Part shown: positions 44,513 to 53,567 of the stretch, one piece after another
How the letters are laid out: each line of letters opens with the position of its first letter
How positions within the stretch are numbered: position 1 is the first letter of the stretch
From: a virus
Virus record (IMG/VR): IMGVR_UViG_3300023170_000013
Location: 1-64,000 of that record
Direction: 5' to 3' (one strand)
Length of the DNA stretch: 64,000 nucleotides
Translations under genes and position numbers: made by a program
Notes under the pieces: model-generated
The model's database searches: none
Seen by the model: only the letters and a program-made list of their open reading frames with translations
Told to the model about the DNA's origin: nothing

Positions 44513-47500
44513 ATGGCTGATACAAAAATTACTAATATTTGCCAAGAAGAGTCCGACTTTTTCTTGGATTTGTCTCCAACCGGCCCGAGCACTTTCTTGC
44601 CATTTACACTGGTTGAATCACAGCCGAATATTATAAAAGGCAAGAACCTTCGTTCAAAGCATTTGAGAATTATTTCCAAAGACATTTATTTTGGTTCTTT
44701 GGGTAGCAGTGTTGATATCTTTCGCTCTTCGGAATATGGATTTGGTGGATTTGACACCTCTAGAGATAACGGTACACTCTCTTTAAGAAAGAGGACAGCA
44801 CCCAGTCAGGTAGAGTTTTATACGCTTGAAATTAATAAAAATACTATATCATATGATGTTCCCTCGACTGCGGAAGGTAAGGCTCTCCTAGACTTTGAAA
44901 AATACGTTAAAGGAAAAGAATTTGTTTATTTGAACTTTGTTTTAGATGTGCCTTTCTCTCAAGAGGAGGTGAGACAAAACCAAATCTCTTCTGGAAGACC
45001 AGACCATCAATCAGGGTTTGTTGACAATGATCCTAGGATTTCTACTTTTCAATCTGAATTTGTTTATAACCTTTATTTGAGAGATTATGAAAAGCTGATC
45101 GAAAGAACAAATCAAGAAGAATGGATTATTCCAAATGCACATATGTTTTCTTTCTTGAAGGAAAGTTTGACAGATCAAGATGTTAAAAACTTTGATAAAG
45201 AATATTTGGAACTTATGTCGTATGGCGGGAATGAGGACGAACTGAAAGGTAGAATGACTGCCAAAAACTTTAGCTTTCAAGAATATCAAAATGGTTATCT
45301 TCCGGCAAAAGAAAATTACTTTAAAAGTGCTCCACAAACTACAAAAAACAAAGCAAAAAACTATGTTGTAACCCAAGATGATGTTATTGAATATAATCAA
45401 TTGGCAGAACAATATAGAGGTGGTGCAAACTTTGGTTTCTATTTGGAGTTTCCATATGAACCCCCAACTCTTACTGGGAAAGAAGATGATCTGGATGACT
45501 TTAAAAACCTTTTCAAAAAAACAAACACTGATTTAAATTTGTATGACTTGGTGATCAAAACTGATAAAGATTTGCCGGCCAGAACTGCTTTTGGCATTCC
45601 TCCGGGGCAGTCTATCGATCAGGAAGTGTCCGATTTTATCAATAATGCAAACCCTTCAAGCTTCGAGTATATTTCTCAACTTTCTTTTGTTGAGTTCGGA
45701 AATTTAGGGAAAGCAAAATTACCTTTAGATTTCTCCTTGGATAAAACGAAGTATAAAACTTGGGATTTGACAGAGTTTTTCTTAAAATATGGCAAGATAG
45801 TCAATAAAGTTCAAAACAATGCTGTATTATCCGATATCTTAAACATCTCTTCCAATGAAGATGTCACTGTTCTAGGTGAGTCAAGCGAAGCGATACAAAA
45901 ATATCAAACAAATCCAACATACAGCTTTTTTCAAAAACTTATGACAGAGACGGCAAATATAGGTTTCAGTAATTTGGTCAATAAAAACAGCTTAACAGCA
46001 AAGCAGTGCTTTATTGACTCTAGCGAGACCCCTCACGAAATTTTGTTTTATAAGATCACTAAAAAAGATCGAAATGGTAATCAACTTCAAACATTTATAT
46101 TACCATCACCGGCAGAAGAAAGCAAAACAAGAAGAAAGTTGTTGAACTTTTTCGATGCACAAGTTAAGTATGATAAACAATACGAGTACGAGATCAATGC
46201 TTATCCTCTTGTATTAGCAAAGAAGTATTCTTATCTAGATAGTAATATAATTCAAACAACGGACGAATTGAGATTTAGTATATTTTTTAAGTTTATGAGT
46301 TATTTTGTAATTGATTTTATTAAGACTATGAAATTTAAGATTGTAGTTGTAGGTAAAAAATTAAAATATGATTTTAAAGTTATTTCACAAGTTATAAAAG
46401 ATTACATCAATAACTTTCCCAAGAAATCAAAAATGGCGTTCCAAAATGCAAAATCCAAGATTATCTTTTTTGAAATTTTGGCAGATATTCAATTGGATTT
46501 TGACAATTTGTTAAAAAAGATAGAAAATTCTTTAGACTTCAGTAAGATTAACTCTGCTAGTAAGATTTCTGTAACAGAATTAAACACAATCAAGACAGTT
46601 GTTGCAAAACATTACTACAATCAGAGTATTTTTAGCTATAGAAAGACAGCAGCTATACCCAGAGACTCACAAGTGGGCAAAAAACTGCTCTCTCTTTTGG
46701 GAAGTTTTAAATACGATAATAGCCTCGCGCAGCTATTTTTAGACAAGTTCACGCCCGGAGCAATAAACCTGCAAGGTGTCAAGCTTAAAACGTCTGAAAC
46801 GAAGCTTTTGGCGATATCAAAAGATTTTACAAAATTAGAAAAAGAATTATCTTTGTACAAAAATGCGAACTTGAATCAAACTACCTTTGATGTTTTAGAG
46901 ATTAAAGTAGAAGATTACATTGTTCTTATGGAGGTTCCATTATTCTCTATTGAAGGGAGGGTTTTGGAAAATCCCCCAATCTATCCGGAAGTCAATTTTT
47001 CTGGTGTGAAAGGAAAGAACAATCAAATCTTTATTAGTTTGAAAACGCAAACTACAAGAATGTATGAAAAGCCTATCCCTTTTAATGACATTGAAGAAGA
47101 TTATTTTAATAATCTGATCAAAAGCAAGGGAACTGATCGGAACGGAAGGTTGCTTTTTAAAACAGACGATGAAAATAGAAAGTTCCAAATATTTAGATTG
47201 GAAGAAAAGCCAAAGTCCTACAAAGACTTTGATCAAAAAATAAGAAGAGAGATCAATCTTCAAGGAAAGTATGCCGGAGCAACCTATAAAGACCGCTTGC
47301 TTCCAAATAAAAAGTATTATTACACTTTTAGATCGATGGATGTCCACGACAACCTTTCAAATCCATCGCCGGTTTATGAAGTTGTCGTCAATGATCAAGC
47401 TGGGTTTATATTCCCAGAGTTTAAAGTAGTTCAATTGGAAGACAAAGATTACTACCAGTACACACAATCTTTCAGAAAATACTTGGAAATCAAACCAAGC

Positions 47501-47857
47501 TTCGAAAATACAATCATAGATACAGAAATAACTGACAACTTTAAATCAGCATATGGCTTGGGGCTTGGAGGTGTTGCGCCTTTGGGTTCTGGAGTGGATA
47601 ATGCTTGGGGTAAAAAGTTTAAAGTTAGGATTACATCGAAATCAAGTGGTAAAAAGATCGATGTTAATTTTGACTTTACAAAGAAATACGTTGGTGATAT
47701 TGTGACAACCTCTGATGTTGCTGGATATGGAAAGTTGGATGAAGAAGACAGGAAAAACATGGTCACACTACCAGAAAGTCAAAGACCACCAACACAAGAG
47801 TTAGGACAAACAACAATCCTAGAAGATAGTGACTTCTTTAAACGAAAAGAAGAATAA
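44513..47857 (+). CDS. Large structural protein (1114 aa)
   Basis: A 1114-residue protein with no recognised domain. One segment near residues 595-625 is hydrophobic (LRFSIFFKFMSYFVIDFIKT) but is flanked by charged residues and is probably buried rather than a membrane helix. Near the C-terminus, RSMDVHDNLSNPSPVYEVVV resembles the last strand of a fibronectin type III-like domain. It closes the long overlapping run that began at 20722; a 41-base gap follows. Confidence 0.5.
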   Translation: MADTKITNICQEESDFFLDLSPTGPSTFLPFTLVESQPNIIKGKNLRSKHLRIISKDIYFGSLGSSVDIFRSSEYGFGGFDTSRDNGTLSLRKRTAPSQVEFYTLEINKNTISYDVPSTAEGKALLDFEKYVKGKEFVYLNFVLDVPFSQEEVRQNQISSGRPDHQSGFVDNDPRISTFQSEFVYNLYLRDYEKLIERTNQEEWIIPNAHMFSFLKESLTDQDVKNFDKEYLELMSYGGNEDELKGRMTAKNFSFQEYQNGYLPAKENYFKSAPQTTKNKAKNYVVTQDDVIEYNQLAEQYRGGANFGFYLEFPYEPPTLTGKEDDLDDFKNLFKKTNTDLNLYDLVIKTDKDLPARTAFGIPPGQSIDQEVSDFINNANPSSFEYISQLSFVEFGNLGKAKLPLDFSLDKTKYKTWDLTEFFLKYGKIVNKVQNNAVLSDILNISSNEDVTVLGESSEAIQKYQTNPTYSFFQKLMTETANIGFSNLVNKNSLTAKQCFIDSSETPHEILFYKITKKDRNGNQLQTFILPSPAEESKTRRKLLNFFDAQVKYDKQYEYEINAYPLVLAKKYSYLDSNIIQTTDELRFSIFFKFMSYFVIDFIKTMKFKIVVVGKKLKYDFKVISQVIKDYINNFPKKSKMAFQNAKSKIIFFEILADIQLDFDNLLKKIENSLDFSKINSASKISVTELNTIKTVVAKHYYNQSIFSYRKTAAIPRDSQVGKKLLSLLGSFKYDNSLAQLFLDKFTPGAINLQGVKLKTSETKLLAISKDFTKLEKELSLYKNANLNQTTFDVLEIKVEDYIVLMEVPLFSIEGRVLENPPIYPEVNFSGVKGKNNQIFISLKTQTTRMYEKPIPFNDIEEDYFNNLIKSKGTDRNGRLLFKTDDENRKFQIFRLEEKPKSYKDFDQKIRREINLQGKYAGATYKDRLLPNKKYYYTFRSMDVHDNLSNPSPVYEVVVNDQAGFIFPEFKVVQLEDKDYYQYTQSFRKYLEIKPSFENTIIDTEITDNFKSAYGLGLGGVAPLGSGVDNAWGKKFKVRITSKSSGKKIDVNFDFTKKYVGDIVTTSDVAGYGKLDEEDRKNMVTLPESQRPPTQELGQTTILEDSDFFKRKEE

Positions 47858-47898
47858 AAGACTATTTATTTTAAGTTTTATAAATTAGGAGACTAAAA

Positions 47899-48825
47899 AT
47901 GGGTTTTATTGACAACAGTGGGGACATTATTTTAGATGCAGTCCTTACAGACCTAGGGAGAGACCTGCTTTCAAGAGCAGACGGAAGTTATAAGATTACG
48001 CATTTTGCTTTGGGCGATGACGAGATTGATTACAGTCTTTATGATGCTACTGCTAGCACTGGAACCGAGTCTACTTCTTTACGTCAGTTGCCTGTTTTTG
48101 AAGCATCTACTGAAAGTTCAATTGGCTTGAAGTACCGTTTGGTTTCAATGACAAACAACAATACTTTGTTTATGCCGATTGTGAAGCTGAACGAACTTCA
48201 AAGAAATACTCAAAAAGCATCTGGTGGGTATTTTGCTGTTTGCGTTGATAAGAATACAGAAGATTTGATCTTCACCAACAACACCACTGTTCAGGGTGTT
48301 CTGGCCGGTGCAAACCCAACCGAACAAGACACTTTTGTTCTTTTGCATCAAGGTTTAGATACAGACCTTATCTCACCAAAGCAATCTTTGAGCCCAGAGT
48401 TTTTTGAAACTGGCTATGTTGCTGAACTGGACAATCGTTTTGGCTCCGTAGTTTCAGTTGGAACTACCGCTGTCAATGCTCCTCTGACTTTTATTGACGA
48501 TGATAATGTTGCATTTTATGATATGTCTTTGGAGTCTGATGGTGGAGAAACAGTTTTCGTTCAGCCAATCAGCAACGACACTGATTCGAAATTTATGACA
48601 ATCTTGGGACCAAGGGGAACTTTCCTGCAATTCAAAATTAAAGCTTCCGAACTTCTCACTACTTCCACTACAATCTTTACGGAACTTGGCGGAACAATGA
48701 GTTCAACAACTTTTGGAGCATCTGGGACAGACGATCTTTACTTTATTGATGCTATCATTCGAGTTCGAGCAAAAGTTACAGGATATCAATTGGATATTCC
48801 ATTAAGATTTATCAAAGAAATTTAA
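47899..48825 (+). CDS. Structural protein with N-terminal LT-GR-LLS domain
   Basis: A 308-residue protein starting with ILDAVLTDLGRDLLSRADGS then ITHFALGDDEIDYSLYD, which aligns with the N-terminus of the gene at 41035. The rest is beta-rich with Thr/Ser/Asp-rich loops. A GGAG ribosome site precedes the ATG. It may be a tail fibre or collar component. The upstream gap contains TATAAATT at 47879, but this is too close to the ribosome site to count as a late promoter. Confidence 0.55.
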   Translation: MGFIDNSGDIILDAVLTDLGRDLLSRADGSYKITHFALGDDEIDYSLYDATASTGTESTSLRQLPVFEASTESSIGLKYRLVSMTNNNTLFMPIVKLNELQRNTQKASGGYFAVCVDKNTEDLIFTNNTTVQGVLAGANPTEQDTFVLLHQGLDTDLISPKQSLSPEFFETGYVAELDNRFGSVVSVGTTAVNAPLTFIDDDNVAFYDMSLESDGGETVFVQPISNDTDSKFMTILGPRGTFLQFKIKASELLTTSTTIFTELGGTMSSTTFGASGTDDLYFIDAIIRVRAKVTGYQLDIPLRFIKEI

Positions 48826-48841
48826 TTCAAAGGGATAAAAA

Positions 48842-49972
48842 ATGGCTGGTACGACTAAAAAAATTACCAAAACTCAACCAATTACAACCAAATTAAGGGA
48901 ATCTATCCCTATTACCGGTTCAATTGTGTCTGGGACATACGCAGAACCGAACGGTGCAGGAACAACCTCGAACATTAAAGAGTATACTCACGAGATGTTC
49001 CAATCTGTTTACGACTATCCTTATGCTTCCTCCTCGGCAAACCATCTTTTTGATTTGACCGCTGGGTATAGTACGAATTCCGACTTGGATGGTGTCACTG
49101 GAGAGGTGTCTGGCTCCAAAAAGAACAACATTTACAACGAAATGGCACAAGTTCTTGTTGGTTTTGACATCAACAACAACATTCATCGCTTCGATAAAGA
49201 TGGAGACCTTACTGGTGGTGCAAAGTTTGATGAAGTAATCACAATCAACGTTGCTCGTCTTTTGGCAAAAGATGGAATTCAGAAAGGAACGTTTGAGTTG
49301 GAGCTTGGCGTTTCTGGATCGGACGCTGGGTATGCTGCTCCGTTTACTCAAAGAATTAAGATTAAAGACCTTAATGGGACTTCTTCTTACAAAGTAAACT
49401 CCCCCAAGGGAGAGTACGGTATTCTTTACGCAAACAACTCCACAGGTACTCCTTTGGATGGTGTTGGTATTGATCCAACAGATAAAACTGCTCCTTGTGG
49501 TTTGATTTACTACCAAGCCGGCGTGGCAGTCCTTTCTGCTTCGATGTTTATGCCATCTGCCAATGGTGGGATTATGAGTGCGTCTACCAACAACTTGCTT
49601 TGGCTTTCTTCTTCGTCTAGACAAGAAGATATTCACGAGATTTTGACTTCAGGCTCGATTGAAGAAGTTGCAACTGGACTTCGCAGAAGAATGTACAATA
49701 TGACATTCAACAACACTACGAACTTGGTTTCAACAATGTACTTCTGCGATATTGAGCCGGAAGATTTCAACTTCAGTGCCAACCCGACTTACCTGACGGG
49801 AAGCAAGATTAGAGTTAAAGGAAACGACCCACAATCTCCTCCCAAGGCTTATATCACCACTGTTGGCCTTTACAACGGAGCAGATCAGCTTCTTGCAGTT
49901 GCAAAACTTTCCAAACCAATTGAAAATAACCCCGCACAAGCCTTGAAAATCAAAGTGCGCCTTGACTACTAA
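48842..49972 (+). CDS. Structural protein, paralogous C-terminus with next gene
   Basis: A 376-residue Thr/Ser/Asn-rich beta protein. The C-terminal ~80 residues contain EDFNFSANPTYLTGS, KAYITTVGLYNGADQLLAVA and KLSKPIENN, ending KIKVRLDY. The same order of motifs ends the next protein, so the two share a C-terminal domain. Probably a tail or fibre protein exposed on the virion. Confidence 0.55.
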   Translation: MAGTTKKITKTQPITTKLRESIPITGSIVSGTYAEPNGAGTTSNIKEYTHEMFQSVYDYPYASSSANHLFDLTAGYSTNSDLDGVTGEVSGSKKNNIYNEMAQVLVGFDINNNIHRFDKDGDLTGGAKFDEVITINVARLLAKDGIQKGTFELELGVSGSDAGYAAPFTQRIKIKDLNGTSSYKVNSPKGEYGILYANNSTGTPLDGVGIDPTDKTAPCGLIYYQAGVAVLSASMFMPSANGGIMSASTNNLLWLSSSSRQEDIHEILTSGSIEEVATGLRRRMYNMTFNNTTNLVSTMYFCDIEPEDFNFSANPTYLTGSKIRVKGNDPQSPPKAYITTVGLYNGADQLLAVAKLSKPIENNPAQALKIKVRLDY

Positions 49973-49991
49973 ATTATTAAGGAGGTAAAAA

Positions 49992-51182
49992 GTGTCTTTG
50001 TATAAATTTAACAAGGGCGACACCCTGCTTAATACTTTGGTAGCGAGACCTTCCTATAATTTTTTCATTTATCAGAATGATCTCTACCTTAATGAACATG
50101 AGCCAATGTCTGGAGCTTACTCGTCTAGCGTTACAAATGTTCCACCGGGCTATGTCAACCTTTATGAACTAAACGTCAACCGATCTTCTAGCAATTTAAT
50201 CTATCCTTTTGTTTATCCTAGGTACGATCAAACATTTGCCTTGTCCAGTTTGCCGACTTCTTCTCAAGTTCAGCAGATCACAGGTTCTATTTCGGGGTCT
50301 TATCCACTTTCTTCGTCGATCAGTTTGTTTTATTTTGCTAGTACTGATGCAACTGTAAAGCACAAGCTGCTTTCTTTGAAGAATACGATCAATTATTATC
50401 GCCCTATGAGCCCACATTTCAACTATTCAGGTCAGATCCCTGCCGGCTCGACCTATAGAACAAGGAATTTGGACGAAGAAAACATTAATTTGATCAATAT
50501 TCCTGCAATTATCACTGGAAATAACATTAAAAAAGGCTCTGTTTCTTTGAAATATTATGTTTCCGGCACAATGGTTGCGGAATTGACAGATTACAAGAAC
50601 GAAAGAGGCGAATTGGTTCAAGTTTCCGGAGCAATTGCAGCAAATGATGGCAAAGTAGCAGGGTTGGTTCTTTATAATGAAGGATTTATCCTTCTTACGG
50701 GGGCTTGGGCTTTGGATACCAGCCACCAAGAAGATTACATTGGCGATGGAAATGACAATCCCAAGTGGATTTACTATGGAAGTGCCTTATCAGAGACCTT
50801 TACAGGTATCTCAACGCCATCTTCCAGTTATACTTTTGACTTTCAAGCAACAGAAAAGATTCCAAACTTAACTATGTTAGCTCACGCTAATAGAGGGGAG
50901 TTGAATTATTCAAATAATCCAACTTTTATCTCTTCTAGTTCAACGTTGCCGACGATTACAACAGGTTCTCTTTATTATAAAGAAAACCCAGAAAGAGCAA
51001 TCAAGAACATTGTGTCTTCTTCTTTCACACAAACCACCGGTTCGTTTGAAAAGATCACTTACATCACCAAAATTGGTATTTATGATGAATATAAGAACCT
51101 GATCGCAGTTGCTAACTTGGCAAACCCTGTTAGAAAAAGAGAAAAAGATTCATTCACATTTAAGTTAAAAATGGATTTATAA
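49992..51182 (+). CDS. Structural protein, paralogous C-terminus with previous gene
   Basis: A 396-residue protein with a GTG start after a strong AAGGAGG site. It is rich in Ser, Tyr and Asn. The C-terminus has ELNYSNNPTFISSSS, KITYITKIGIYDEYKNLIAV and ANLANPVRKREK, ending KLKMDL, matching the end of the preceding gene. It is the last gene of the tail block. The promoter of the resolvase lies across its 3' end. Confidence 0.55.
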   Translation: MSLYKFNKGDTLLNTLVARPSYNFFIYQNDLYLNEHEPMSGAYSSSVTNVPPGYVNLYELNVNRSSSNLIYPFVYPRYDQTFALSSLPTSSQVQQITGSISGSYPLSSSISLFYFASTDATVKHKLLSLKNTINYYRPMSPHFNYSGQIPAGSTYRTRNLDEENINLINIPAIITGNNIKKGSVSLKYYVSGTMVAELTDYKNERGELVQVSGAIAANDGKVAGLVLYNEGFILLTGAWALDTSHQEDYIGDGNDNPKWIYYGSALSETFTGISTPSSSYTFDFQATEKIPNLTMLAHANRGELNYSNNPTFISSSSTLPTITTGSLYYKENPERAIKNIVSSSFTQTTGSFEKITYITKIGIYDEYKNLIAVANLANPVRKREKDSFTFKLKMDL

Positions 51183-51193
51183 TGTGGTATAAT
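51165..51193 (+). promoter_or_regulatory. Sigma-70-like promoter with extended -10
   Basis: TTAAAA, 17-base spacer ending TGG, TATAAT, followed by a TGGAGG ribosome site and the RuvC-like gene at 51212. It lets the replication genes be expressed apart from the upstream tail block. Confidence 0.55.
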
Positions 51194-51211
51194 GTATCTT
51201 TGGAGGTTTAA

Positions 51212-51730
51212 ATGATATTAGGTTTAGATGTTAGCACAAGCATAACTGGAATTTGTGTACTTGACAAAGAAGAAAATATAGTTTATAATTCTGCTGTGGA
51301 TACTAGAAAATACAAAAATATGTACGAAAAAGCAGAAAAAGTAAAAGAAAAGCTTAAAGAATTAAAAAAAGAATATGATATTAATAGCATTTATATTGAA
51401 AAGTCTTTGCAATCTTTTAGATCAGGCTTCTCCTCTGCGAAAGTTCTTTCAACATTATCTGCTTTCAACGGGATTGTATCTTGGTTCTGTTATGAGATCT
51501 ATGGAATTTCACCAGAATACATTTCGGCTTCCTCCGCAAGAAAAGATTGCGGTATCAAAGTTCCAAAAGGCCAAAAGGCAAAGCCCTTTGTTTTAGGAGT
51601 TCTGGTGAAAGAAGGTCTAATAAATCCAGAATACACGAAAAAAGGAAATCCAAAACCTATTTATTACGATATGTCAGATGCGATTGTCATTGCAAAATCA
51701 GGATTTTTAAAAAGGAGAGCAAATAAATGA
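51212..51730 (+). CDS. RuvC-like Holliday junction resolvase
   Basis: A 172-residue RNase H-fold nuclease: Asp6 in MILGLDVSTSITG, Glu63 in SIYIEKSLQSF and Asp153/Asp156 in YYDMSDAIVIA give the acidic metal site of RuvC-type resolvases. It should cut branched DNA made during recombination-dependent replication and clear branches before packaging, the role of endonuclease VII (gp49) in T4. It opens a replication/recombination group under its own promoter. Confidence 0.82.
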   Translation: MILGLDVSTSITGICVLDKEENIVYNSAVDTRKYKNMYEKAEKVKEKLKELKKEYDINSIYIEKSLQSFRSGFSSAKVLSTLSAFNGIVSWFCYEIYGISPEYISASSARKDCGIKVPKGQKAKPFVLGVLVKEGLINPEYTKKGNPKPIYYDMSDAIVIAKSGFLKRRANK

Positions 51731-52167
51731 AAATCACTAAAAAGCTTTTGATGAAGATCATCAAAGAAGAATTGGTTAGAGAAAGTATGAGCGATTGGCA
51801 GGCACACGACCGAAGAGAACGAGGTTTGCCCCCGCTAAAGGCCAATTACGACATTTCCAATAGTATCCCTCCTGATGGATATGTCCCGCCTCCCGAGCCC
51901 AAACTCGAAAACCCCCCTCCCCTTCCACCTGCGACAGAGCAAGATCTGGAAAAAGGAAGAATGGTCAGTTTTGACGGCCCCTATGAACAACAGATTCATT
52001 TCTTGAAAATGCATAATCAATGGTTAAGAAGAGTGTATATGAAGCCTCGCGTAAAGGGCTACGAGAGCCTAAGCCGGCTTGAGCAACTTAAAGTCCTAGC
52101 CAACGGTCCCAATCCCGGTGCGGTCCACGCAGACAAGGGAAGCTTGGAAGACTACCCTCTGGCATAA
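51727..52167 (+). CDS. Pro-rich protein with KIIKEEL-type N-terminal leader
   Basis: A 146-residue protein. The first 16 residues, MKITKKLLMKIIKEEL, are nearly the same as the starts of the otherwise unrelated genes at 62812 and 63799. After that comes a Pro-rich, probably unfolded part (PPDGYVPPPEPKLENPPPLP) and a short helical C-terminus (YEQQIHFLKMHNQWLRRVYM). I-K-E within the leader fits the (I/L)-x-E cleavage rule of T4 prohead protease gp21. A packaged head protein is my inference. ATGA overlap with the resolvase. Confidence 0.6.
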   Translation: MKITKKLLMKIIKEELVRESMSDWQAHDRRERGLPPLKANYDISNSIPPDGYVPPPEPKLENPPPLPPATEQDLEKGRMVSFDGPYEQQIHFLKMHNQWLRRVYMKPRVKGYESLSRLEQLKVLANGPNPGAVHADKGSLEDYPLA

Positions 52168-52180
52168 TAAAACAAATCAC

Positions 52181-52209
52181 TTGACAACACCCCCCATTCT
52201 TGATATAAT
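52181..52209 (+). promoter_or_regulatory. Consensus sigma-70 promoter
   Basis: Perfect TTGACA, 17-base spacer ending TGA, perfect TATAAT. It sits 30 bases before the primase ATG, in a 71-base gap. It is the strongest promoter in the window and would be read by unmodified host RNA polymerase, so primase and the Mre11-Rad50 fusion are probably early genes. Confidence 0.85.
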
Positions 52210-52238
52210 GTGTGTAACTTTTTCAAAGGAAACCACAC

Positions 52239-53162
52239 ATGAAAGAACTATCCATCCTTAAAAACACATTAGATTATGCTTACTCCAAAGGGAGCGAGCA
52301 TCTTTTCTATTGTCCTTTCTGCAAGCATCACAAACCAAAAATGTCTGTTAACATCTCTAAAAACGTATTCAAGTGCTGGGTTTGTGACACAAGCGGTAAA
52401 AACGTCTATTACCTTCTAAAAAGATTTGGCTCATTTGATAATCAACAAGAATGGCTGAAGATCACAAATCAGATCGATGTTCGCGATTTTGAACTGATCA
52501 TAACAGGTTCGACAGTCCAAGAAAAGATCAAACAAAAGATCGATCTACCAAAAGAATACAAGCCTCTTTTTACAGGTTCAATTGACCTTTATTCTCAAAA
52601 GCCCCTGAATTATCTTAAATCAAGGGGTTTTTCGCAAGAAAAGATCCTAGAATGGAAGGTTGGATATTGCCCATCAGGAGAGTACAAAGGAAGAGTAATC
52701 ATTCCTTCTTTTGATGATGAGGGAGATGTTAGTTATTTTATCTCTAGAACATACGAAAAAGATTGGAAAAAGTACAAAAACCCAAAAGCATCAAAAGATA
52801 TTGTATTCAATGACCTTTTGATTGATTGGGAAAAACCAATCATCTTGGTTGAAGGTGTTTTTGATGCGATCCATGAAAAGAATATGATCCCGATCTTGGG
52901 ATCAACCCTCTCAGAAAGATCAGACCTTTTTCAAAAGATTGTTGAAAAAGCCAAGAAGGTTTTTATTGCTTTAGATCCAGATGCTTACAAAAAAGAGCTT
53001 GACATTATCTCAAGTTTGATCAAATATGGAGTAGACGTTTGGAAAATAGAAGTTCCAGAAGGGAAAGATTTGAACGACATTTCAAAATATGAATATCAAA
53101 GACTAAAAATGACAGCAGTTGAAGTTAGATTTGATACTTTATTTTCAATGATTAACATATAG
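52239..53162 (+). CDS. 61: DNA primase, T4 gp61-like
   Basis: A 307-residue primase. A zinc ribbon (Cys25, Cys28, Cys46, Cys49 in FYCPFCKHHKP and FKCWVCD) is followed by a TOPRIM domain with the Glu motif ILVEGVFDAIHEKN and the Asp motif FIALDPDAYKKE. CHC2-type ribbon plus TOPRIM is the DnaG/gp61 layout. It makes RNA primers with the replicative helicase, which lies outside this window. A near-consensus promoter drives it. Confidence 0.88.
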   Translation: MKELSILKNTLDYAYSKGSEHLFYCPFCKHHKPKMSVNISKNVFKCWVCDTSGKNVYYLLKRFGSFDNQQEWLKITNQIDVRDFELIITGSTVQEKIKQKIDLPKEYKPLFTGSIDLYSQKPLNYLKSRGFSQEKILEWKVGYCPSGEYKGRVIIPSFDDEGDVSYFISRTYEKDWKKYKNPKASKDIVFNDLLIDWEKPIILVEGVFDAIHEKNMIPILGSTLSERSDLFQKIVEKAKKVFIALDPDAYKKELDIISSLIKYGVDVWKIEVPEGKDLNDISKYEYQRLKMTAVEVRFDTLFSMINI

Positions 53163-53171
53163 GAGACACAA

Positions 53172-53567
53172 ATGATTGAATTTTTGAAGCAACAAGGCGT
53201 TTATGAACTGGTTTGGTTTTTAGGTGGTATTCTAGCTTACATGACTCTGCAATTTGTTGTAGGTGTAACACAAGCATTCAAGCTTATGAGGTCTGCAATG
53301 TATCTATCTCTTTCTTTTCTTTTGCAGGTTTATGTCGACACTAGACAAGAAATCCAAGAGCAAAAAGAAAGCTTCAAAAGAATGAATCCAGATTACACAG
53401 ACTATGCTCTAGAAAAAGAGTTTGATAAAAGAGAGAAAGACGTTGATCTCTGGAGAGACAAGGCATTCAAAGAATTGCACGGATTATCTCCGGTAGTGTT
53501 TAATGCTGTAAGAAGTGAAATTAATGAAAAAATAGAAGAAGTTAAAAAGGGAGGTCTTAATGACTAA
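53172..53567 (+). CDS. Membrane-anchored hypothetical protein
   Basis: A 131-residue protein with a hydrophobic N-terminal half: YELVWFLGGILAYMTLQFVV (~11-30) and a second helix MYLSLSFLLQVYV (~43-55). A charged helical C-terminus follows. It lies between primase and the Mre11-Rad50 fusion and overlaps the latter by 8 bases. Membrane location is likely; the role is unknown. Confidence 0.65.
   Translation: MIEFLKQQGVYELVWFLGGILAYMTLQFVVGVTQAFKLMRSAMYLSLSFLLQVYVDTRQEIQEQKESFKRMNPDYTDYALEKEFDKREKDVDLWRDKAFKELHGLSPVVFNAVRSEINEKIEEVKKGGLND

Noticed and set aside
46260-46340. Membrane helix in the 1114-residue structural protein
   Set aside because: The hydrophobic stretch is interrupted and flanked by Lys-rich sequence. 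A buried helix is more likely in a tail protein.
47879-47886. TATAAATT as a T4-type late promoter before the gene at 47899
   Set aside because: Transcription would start at or after the ribosome site, and the last base differs from the consensus TATAAATA. Probably chance in an AT-rich gap.
48920-49636. 238-codon open frame on the minus strand
   Set aside because: It lies opposite a clear structural gene with a good start and shared C-terminal domain. Its product is Arg/Val/Cys-rich with no sensible domain.
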